The position numbers were made by a program, and so were the translations under genes. This document shows positions 6,681-10,697 of a stretch of 10,697 bases of DNA, in pieces. Origin of the DNA: an uncultured Collinsella sp. (GTDB taxonomy: Bacteria; Actinomycetota; Coriobacteriia; Coriobacteriales; Coriobacteriaceae); NCBI GenBank assembly GCA_902492235.1, contig CABUKS010000039.1:1-10697 (forward strand). The letters run 5' to 3'. Position 1 is the first letter of the stretch; each line of letters starts with the position of its first letter. Below the pieces are notes generated by a model, which had not been told where the DNA came from, did not search any database, and worked only from the letters and a program-made list of their open reading frames with translations.

Positions 6681-6742
6681 TGTTGATTGGGGACAGACTT
6701 AAATGAGCGTTTTCACGCATTTAAGTCTGTCCCCAATCAACA
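6681..6742. repeat. 62-bp long palindrome, REP/MITE-like intergenic repeat
   Basis: Two perfect 25-bp arms (6681-6705 and 6718-6742) share the core TTGGGGACAGACTTAAAT and its complement. The 12-nt centre can pair further (GCGT 6707-6710 with ACGC 6715-6718, loop TTTC). No T-run follows, and the ftsH terminator is already complete before it, so it is not needed as a terminator. GGGGACAG-type palindromes of this kind are, to my recollection, dispersed in gut actinobacterial and clostridial genomes and linked with REP-associated (Y1) transposases; only one copy is in the window and no transposase, so the mobile origin is inference. Because it is palindromic, either strand can read HLSLSPIN in one frame, a false protein signature. 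Confidence 0.7.
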
Positions 6743-6771
6743 TTGCTGCGGCGCTTTGCCCGACTAAAGCG

Positions 6772-6777
6772 TACAAT
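6772..6777 (+). promoter_or_regulatory. Candidate -10 element (TACAAT) for the aminotransferase gene
   Basis: TACAAT in the context GCGTACAATAGC lies 24 nt before ATG 6802. The -35 region has no good consensus. If it is used, the transcript starts after the 62-bp palindrome and after any upstream start codon, supporting 6802 as the true translation start. Confidence 0.45.
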
Positions 6778-6801
6778 AGCGCCTATGCGAAAGGGGAACA
6801 G

Positions 6802-7992
6802 ATGATCAACGAAACTATGTATGCTCGCGGTGCGGAAAGCTCCATCATCCGCGAGATTTTTAGCTATGGCCTTGAGCGCAAGGCGCAAATCGGCGCGGAA
6901 AACGTGTTCGATTTCTCGCTGGGCAACCCGAGCGTTCCGGCACCCGCTGCCGTCGCGGAGTCCATCAAAAAGGCGCTTGAACTGCCCAGTGACCAGCTGC
7001 ACGGCTACACTCCCGCACCGGGCCTACCACAGTGCCGTACCGCCGTTGCTGAGTCGCTCAACCGTCGCTTCGGTACGAGCTATGAGGGCAAGGACGTCTT
7101 TATGACGGTGGGCGCCGCGGCTTCGCTCACCTGTACGCTCAATGCCGTTACGAATCCGGGCGACGAGGTTATTGTTATCGCCCCGTACTTTCCGGAGTAT
7201 CGCGTTTGGATTGAGAAGGCCGGCTGTACGTGTATTGAGGCGCTCGCCGATGAAGATACGTTCCAGCTGAGTGTGGACAACGTGCTCAAGGCGATTACCG
7301 ATAAGACGACTGCCGTCATCATCGACTCGCCCAACAACCCGACCGGTGCCGTATATACGCGCGACACGCTGACGCAACTGGCCAATGTTCTGTGCGAGGT
7401 CAACGCCAAGCGCGATCCCGAGAACCCGATCACGCTTATCTCGGATGAGCCGTATCGTGAGATTGTCTATGGCGCCGAGGTGCCTTGGGTGCCTTCGATC
7501 TACGAGCACGCCATCGTGTGCTACTCGTATTCCAAGTCGCTTTCGCTACCGGGCGAGCGCGTGGGGTGGATCCTAGTTCCCAATACGAATCCTCAGGCGG
7601 CTCGTCTAATGCCCGCTGTTGCCGGTGCCGCCCGTACGCTGGGCTTCGTGTGCGCGCCGGCGCTCTTCCAGCGCGCAATTATCGACTGCATCGATGAGCC
7701 GAGTGACGTTGAGGCCTATGCACGCAACCGCACGGCGCTTACCGGTGCATTGGCGGAGTACGGCTACACGTATGTTGAGCCGGATGGCGCGTTCTACCTG
7801 TGGGTGAAGGCGCTGGAGCCCGATGCGAACGCCTTCTGCGAGCGCGCGAAGAAGTATGAGCTGCTCGCGGTGCCCTCGGACAGCTTTGGCATGCCGGGCT
7901 GGTTCCGCTTGGGCTACTGCGTGAGCTACGAGACTATCGTCAACTCACTGCCCGCCTGGAAGCAGCTGGCCGACGAGTATCGTCAAAAGTAA
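6802..7992 (+). CDS. PLP-dependent class I/II aminotransferase (396 aa)
   Basis: A fold-type I pyridoxal-phosphate enzyme of the aspartate-aminotransferase superfamily, transferring an amino group from an amino acid to a 2-oxo acid; the substrate cannot be told from sequence. Marks: DFSLGNPSVPAP (37-48) at the N-terminus, typical of a group common in clostridia and coriobacteria; HGYTPAPG (67-74); SPNNPTG (176-182) with the cofactor-binding Asn; SDEPYREIVY (214-223), whose Asp215 binds the pyridine nitrogen and Tyr218 the cofactor oxygen; the Schiff-base Lys245 in SYSKSLSLPGERVGW; and Arg369 in WFRLGYC for the substrate carboxylate. Full length. The frame is open 33 codons further upstream to 6703, but that part is encoded by the palindromic repeat; ATG 6802 has AAAGGGGAA just upstream and a TACAAT before it, so it is chosen. 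It stands alone, with no amino-acid pathway genes beside it. Confidence 0.93.
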   Translation: MINETMYARGAESSIIREIFSYGLERKAQIGAENVFDFSLGNPSVPAPAAVAESIKKALELPSDQLHGYTPAPGLPQCRTAVAESLNRRFGTSYEGKDVFMTVGAAASLTCTLNAVTNPGDEVIVIAPYFPEYRVWIEKAGCTCIEALADEDTFQLSVDNVLKAITDKTTAVIIDSPNNPTGAVYTRDTLTQLANVLCEVNAKRDPENPITLISDEPYREIVYGAEVPWVPSIYEHAIVCYSYSKSLSLPGERVGWILVPNTNPQAARLMPAVAGAARTLGFVCAPALFQRAIIDCIDEPSDVEAYARNRTALTGALAEYGYTYVEPDGAFYLWVKALEPDANAFCERAKKYELLAVPSDSFGMPGWFRLGYCVSYETIVNSLPAWKQLADEYRQK

Positions 7993-8008
7993 AGCGCTCT
8001 GCCTACAA

Positions 8009-8024
8009 TGTTTTACGTGAAACG
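8009..8024. promoter_or_regulatory. parS-like sequence (candidate ParB/Spo0J binding site)
   Basis: TGTTTTACGTGAAACG differs at two of 16 positions from the bacterial parS consensus TGTTTCACGTGAAACA, and at only one position from the 14-bp core GTTTCACGTGAAAC known from actinobacteria. The mismatch (C to T) is in the central CACGTG and breaks its symmetry. It lies in the gap between two genes. In Bacillus the tilS-hpt-ftsH cluster is near the origin, where parS sites gather, which fits loosely. A single degenerate copy without parA/parB in view remains a candidate. Confidence 0.4.
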
Positions 8025-8051
8025 GGGTTTGGTGCTAAGCCGGACCCCGTT
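8021..8051 (+). terminator. Hairpin after the aminotransferase gene, weak terminator candidate
   Basis: AACGGGGT (8021-8028) and ACCCCGTT (8044-8051) pair perfectly, extended inward by four pairs (TTGG with CCGG, two of them G-U) to a 7-nt loop. It starts 28 nt after the aminotransferase stop. The downstream sequence GTCATGG lacks a U-tract, so termination efficiency is doubtful. The left arm overlaps the parS-like sequence. Confidence 0.5.
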
Positions 8052-8084
8052 GTCATGGACGTTGTGTCGTTGGGATGGAGTGGT

Positions 8085-8114
8085 TTTACGACTATCGAAG
8101 GCTATGCGTACAAT
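8085..8114 (+). promoter_or_regulatory. Promoter for the PHP phosphatase gene
   Basis: TTTACG (8085-8090, 4 of 6 to the -35 consensus) is 18 bp before TACAAT (8109-8114) in the context GCGTACAATG. It lies 37 nt before ATG 8152. It is the best -35/-10 pair among the TACAAT sites here. Confidence 0.5.
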
Positions 8115-8151
8115 GAATATAAGCGACGGCCATGCCAGATAAGGAGACCCG

Positions 8152-8973
8152 ATGCCCTACCTGCTTTCTTGTGACATTCATACTCATACGATGTTCTCTG
8201 CGCATGCATATTCGACCATTGAGGAGAATGTGTACTGGGCGGCAGAGCGTGGCCTGCAGGTGCTCGGATCTGCCGACCATTTAAGCTCTATGGTTACGGC
8301 TTGCCCCAATGACCTGCGCAGTTTCCAGTTCTTTATCAACCAGGATATCTGGCCGCGCATTTGGAGCGGCGTGCTGGTGCTGCGTGGTGCCGAGGCCGAT
8401 ATCGTTTCACTGGACGGAAGCCTGTTTGGCGAGGACACTCCTGTCACGCTCGATATCGCCGGCGATTCGTACAGCCGCCAGCATTCGCTGTTCGATTTGG
8501 TTACGCGTAATTTGGATTATTTGGTTGCAAGCGTGCATAATCCGCAGATTGCTGAGGGCGCGACGCTCGCCCAGACGACCGAGATGTATATCAATGCCCT
8601 GGAGCACCCCAAGGTGTTTATGCTGGGCCACACGGGTCGTTCGGGCGTGTCGTTCGATATCGACGAGGTACTGCTGGCGGCCAAGGCCAAGCACAAGATT
8701 ATCGAGATTAACAACCATAGTCTTGAGCATGGCACGGATGCCGAGCATTGGAACGTGTGTCGCAAGATTGCCGAGCGCTGCGCCGAGCTGGGCGTGGGTA
8801 TTGGTGTGTCGACCGATGCCCACATTGGTATGGCCATTGGCAAGCTCGAGCACGCCCGCAAGTTGCTCGACGAGATTCACTTCCCGCTGGACCTGATCGT
8901 GACGCGCGACCGCGAGACGCTGCTGCGCGAGATGGCGGCAGCCGGTGTGTGCGACCTGCGCAAGGGGATGTAA
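8152..8973 (+). CDS. PHP-domain metal-dependent phosphatase, YcdX-like (273 aa)
   Basis: A polymerase-and-histidinol-phosphatase (PHP) fold hydrolase that uses a cluster of metal ions to cleave phosphoesters; the natural substrate is not known from sequence. Expected ligands are all visible: DIHTHT (8-13; His10, His12), His18 in SAHAYS, SADH (40-43; Asp42, His43), Glu81 in LRGAEADI, His129 in ASVHNP, His160 in LGHTGR, and STDAH (220-224; Asp222, His224). Similarity in layout to E. coli YcdX includes THAYST-like, FINxxIWPR (61-69), LRGxEA, EINNHS (185-190) and the final DAH, rather than to histidinol phosphatase HisK. It is about 28 residues longer than YcdX (245), mainly around 95-120. ATG 8152 has AAGGAG 5 nt upstream. 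Monocistronic, with its own promoter and a strong hairpin behind it. Homologues are often annotated as putative hydrolase or histidinol-phosphatase. Confidence 0.9.
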   Translation: MPYLLSCDIHTHTMFSAHAYSTIEENVYWAAERGLQVLGSADHLSSMVTACPNDLRSFQFFINQDIWPRIWSGVLVLRGAEADIVSLDGSLFGEDTPVTLDIAGDSYSRQHSLFDLVTRNLDYLVASVHNPQIAEGATLAQTTEMYINALEHPKVFMLGHTGRSGVSFDIDEVLLAAKAKHKIIEINNHSLEHGTDAEHWNVCRKIAERCAELGVGIGVSTDAHIGMAIGKLEHARKLLDEIHFPLDLIVTRDRETLLREMAAAGVCDLRKGM

Positions 8974-8989
8974 CGAGACTCATATGCCC

Positions 8990-9027
8990 AACGAAGGGGG
9001 CGGTCCAGACGGGCCGCCCCCTTCGTT
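8990..9027. terminator. Bidirectional terminator hairpin between convergent genes
   Basis: AACGAAGGGGGCGG (8990-9003) and CCGCCCCCTTCGTT (9014-9027) form a perfect 14-bp stem, extended by three more pairs to an AGAC loop. It sits between the phosphatase stop (8973) and the stop of the minus-strand methyltransferase (9051). Neither side has a proper U-tract beyond the stem, but stem strength and convergent placement favour a shared terminator. Confidence 0.8.
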
Positions 9028-9050
9028 GTCCTAAAATCTGCGGGGGTTGG

Positions 9051-10499
9051 TTAGCGTCGCTCGAGGACCGTTACTGTTTCGGTGTGGTCGGTGTGGGGGA
9101 ACATGTCGACCGGCGTGATCTTGAGCAGTCGGTAGCCACTGTCGAGGAGCTGGTGCAGGTCGCGCTCTTGGGTGGTGGGATTGCAGCTGATATAAGTGAT
9201 GCGGCGCGGCTTAAGTGCGCAGGCGGCCTCGAGGAACTCGGGGGTAGAGCCGGCGCGCGGCGGGTCGATGGAAAGGACGTCGACGCGCTCGCTGTTATCG
9301 GCGGCATCTAGGATGTAGTCGGTGGCGTCGTCGGCCATAAACCAAGCGCTGCGGGTGAGGCCGTTGAGTTCGGCATTGCGACGTGCGTCGGCAATGCCCG
9401 CCGGGTTGCGCTCCACGCCGAGCAGCATAATGCCGACACCTCTGTCCTGGGCATCCTTCGCGGCGCACAGACCGATGGTGCCGCTGCCGCAGTACGCGTC
9501 CATAAGAATGTCACCCTGCTGCAGGTCCATGCCGTCAATCGCGAGCTGATAGAGCAGCTCGGTCTGCTGCGGATTGGTCTGATAGAACGCGGTAGGGGAG
9601 ATATCGAATTCGCAACCGAGCAGCTGGTCGCGCATGCACTCGGCGCCATAAACGATACGAGTCTCCTCACCCAAGATGGCGTTACCGGGACGACCATTGA
9701 TATTTTGGGCAACGGTGACGATATGCGGATCGAGCGCCGCGACGGCCTCAAAGAACTCCTGCGCATGCGGTAAGTCGCGCTGGGCGGTCACGAGCGTAAC
9801 CATGACCTGGTCGGTACGCCAACCGCAGCGGACGACGGCATAGCGAAGCAAGCCAAGATGCTTGTCCTCGTTAAAGGCGGGAATATGCAGCCGCTCAGCT
9901 TCGCGTGCGATGCCGTTGAGAATCTGACGGGCACCCGGCGCCTCGACAGGACACTCGGGCACGGCAACGATTCTGTGCGTGCCGCGCTCAAAGAAACCGC
10001 AACGGACAGCGCCCTCCTTACCGGGAGCAAAGGGAGTGGCGGCCTTATGACGAAAGCCACGCGGCGCAGGATATTTACCCGGGTCGCCCAGGGTGACGCC
10101 CATACCGCGAATAGGATCAACGGCGATACCCTCACGCTCACAGAGCTCAGCAAACAGCTCCTCCATAGCAGCCTGCTTGGTCGCCAACTGCTTTTTATAA
10201 GGACGATTGAGCGCCGTGCACCCACCACAAGATTTCATGATCGAACAGGGAGACTTGGGGTCCACAGCCTTACGCGCAGGCGAAACGGGATCTTTATGCG
10301 GGCGCTTGGTGCGAGTCTGAGATGCCTTATCCTCGTTCCGACGAGAGCCGGGACGCTTGGCCTTAGCCTTGCCCTTGGCCGACTTACCCTTCGCGTCTTG
10401 AGATGACTTGGATTTCTTAGAAGATTTTTTCTCCTCCGACCCCTCAGCCGCCTCGATCAAAGCACGACGAGCCTTACGTTCCGCACGAGATTCTGCCAT
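9051..10499 (-). CDS. rlmD: Fe-S 23S rRNA (uracil-5-)-methyltransferase, RlmD/TrmA family (482 aa)
   Basis: Methylates C5 of a uracil in RNA with S-adenosylmethionine; family members act on 23S rRNA (U1939 or U747) or tRNA U54, and the site here is not settled, so the symbol is by closest type. Four cysteines fit the RumA/RlmD 4Fe-4S cluster: Cys85, Cys91, Cys94 (PCSIMKSCGGC) and Cys183 (PECP). The catalytic half shows SPTAFYQTNPQQTELLY (301-317), the SAM motif DAYCGSGTIGL (334-344), GVERN (361-365), DPPRAG (412-417), the nucleophile Cys439 in YISCNPTTQERD, and Glu474 in HTETV as probable base. Residues 1-80 are an Arg/Lys/Ser/Ala-rich disordered tail; the N-terminal TRAM beta-barrel usual in RlmD is not recognisable. 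The ATG at 10499 has GTGGGG 7 nt upstream and TACAAT further up. Codon use resembles the neighbours. Confidence 0.92.
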   Translation of the reverse strand: MAESRAERKARRALIEAAEGSEEKKSSKKSKSSQDAKGKSAKGKAKAKRPGSRRNEDKASQTRTKRPHKDPVSPARKAVDPKSPCSIMKSCGGCTALNRPYKKQLATKQAAMEELFAELCEREGIAVDPIRGMGVTLGDPGKYPAPRGFRHKAATPFAPGKEGAVRCGFFERGTHRIVAVPECPVEAPGARQILNGIAREAERLHIPAFNEDKHLGLLRYAVVRCGWRTDQVMVTLVTAQRDLPHAQEFFEAVAALDPHIVTVAQNINGRPGNAILGEETRIVYGAECMRDQLLGCEFDISPTAFYQTNPQQTELLYQLAIDGMDLQQGDILMDAYCGSGTIGLCAAKDAQDRGVGIMLLGVERNPAGIADARRNAELNGLTRSAWFMADDATDYILDAADNSERVDVLSIDPPRAGSTPEFLEAACALKPRRITYISCNPTTQERDLHQLLDSGYRLLKITPVDMFPHTDHTETVTVLERR

Positions 10500-10539
10500 G
10501 AATTAACCCCACTATTAAATAAAAGAAAAGTCCGAAGCA

Positions 10540-10545
10540 ATTGTA
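10540..10545 (-). promoter_or_regulatory. Candidate -10 element (TACAAT) for the RNA methyltransferase gene
   Basis: On the minus strand TACAAT (context GGTACAATTGC) is 40 nt upstream of the ATG at 10499. The AT-rich leader between contains TTTAATAG. No clear -35 element is found at 16-18 bp. Confidence 0.45.
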
Positions 10546-10557
10546 CCGTGCATTCAA

Positions 10558-10608
10558 CGTGCTCGATTGGAGGGGACGCCTATTTAAGATCCCGAGCACG
10601 GTGTCTCC
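10558..10608. other. Intergenic sequence with two mutually exclusive stem-loops
   Basis: CGTGCTCG (10558-10565) and CGAGCACG (10593-10600) are perfect inverted arms. The overlapping GGGGACGCC (10572-10580) can instead pair with GGTGTCTCC (10600-10608) using two G-U pairs. The two foldings share base 10600 and interleave, so they exclude each other. It lies upstream of the methyltransferase promoter; no coding sequence is seen in 10500-10697. Could be the 3' or leader region of a gene outside the window. Significance unknown. Confidence 0.25.
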
Positions 10609-10662
10609 CGGAATGCCGGCAGCCGTCACGGTATTTAATTTGTCGCGAGTTCCGCACGAACA

Positions 10663-10685
10663 GGAGGCCACTTAATGTGGCCTCC
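10663..10685. terminator. Hairpin at the right edge, possible terminator of an unseen gene
   Basis: GGAGGCCAC (10663-10671) and GTGGCCTCC (10677-10685) form a perfect 9-bp stem with a TTAAT loop. Neither flank has a T-run. Being close to the window end, it may belong to a neighbouring gene to the right, transcribed on the minus strand. Confidence 0.45.
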
Positions 10686-10697
10686 GTCGTGAGCAGG

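Noticed and set aside
10474..10671. 65-codon minus-strand frame beginning in the right-edge hairpin
   Set aside because: It runs through the TACAAT promoter and structured intergenic DNA into the methyltransferase start, has no ribosome binding site and no recognisable protein features.

Overview
The window looks like a chromosomal housekeeping segment from a Gram-positive, high-GC anaerobe of the actinobacterial class Coriobacteriia, most likely Collinsella or a close relative. This is an inference from overall sequence character: codon use rich in G/C third positions, the conserved tilS-hpt-ftsH order, a recurring TACAAT -10 element, and a GGGGACAG/CTGTCCCC palindrome of a kind I associate with that group. 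No phage, CRISPR, rRNA, tRNA or intact transposase gene was seen.

Layout, left to right. A lysine-rich 155-residue protein with one C-terminal membrane segment is on the minus strand (119-586), with a GC-rich hairpin behind it. A long AT-rich control region (about 600-863) leads into a small heat-shock protein of the Hsp20 family (864-1295, plus). A bidirectional hairpin separates it from a convergent metallo-beta-lactamase-fold protein of the WalJ/YycJ family (1378-2187, minus). Only 48 bp away, in the divergent direction, starts the classical tRNA-Ile lysidine synthase - hypoxanthine phosphoribosyltransferase - FtsH protease cluster (tilS 2236-3777, hpt 3925-4473, ftsH 4475-6613), closed by a textbook terminator. 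A 62-bp near-perfect palindrome follows, then a class I aminotransferase (6802-7992), a PHP-family metal-dependent phosphatase (8152-8973), and, convergent to it, a TrmA/RlmD-type Fe-S RNA uracil-C5 methyltransferase (9051-10499, minus).

How the genes fit together: tilS makes the AUA-decoding tRNA-Ile, hpt salvages purines, and ftsH is a membrane quality-control protease, with hpt and ftsH only 1 nt apart. The Hsp20 chaperone and FtsH both serve protein quality control but have separate promoters. The remaining genes are monocistronic with their own promoters and terminators.

I found no convincing undescribed multi-gene system. The best second-look items are non-coding: a parS-like sequence at 8009-8024, the 62-bp dispersed-repeat-like palindrome at 6681-6742 (which also fakes an N-terminal extension of the aminotransferase), and the hsp20 leader, which holds a 29-bp palindrome and a small hairpin covering the ribosome binding site.
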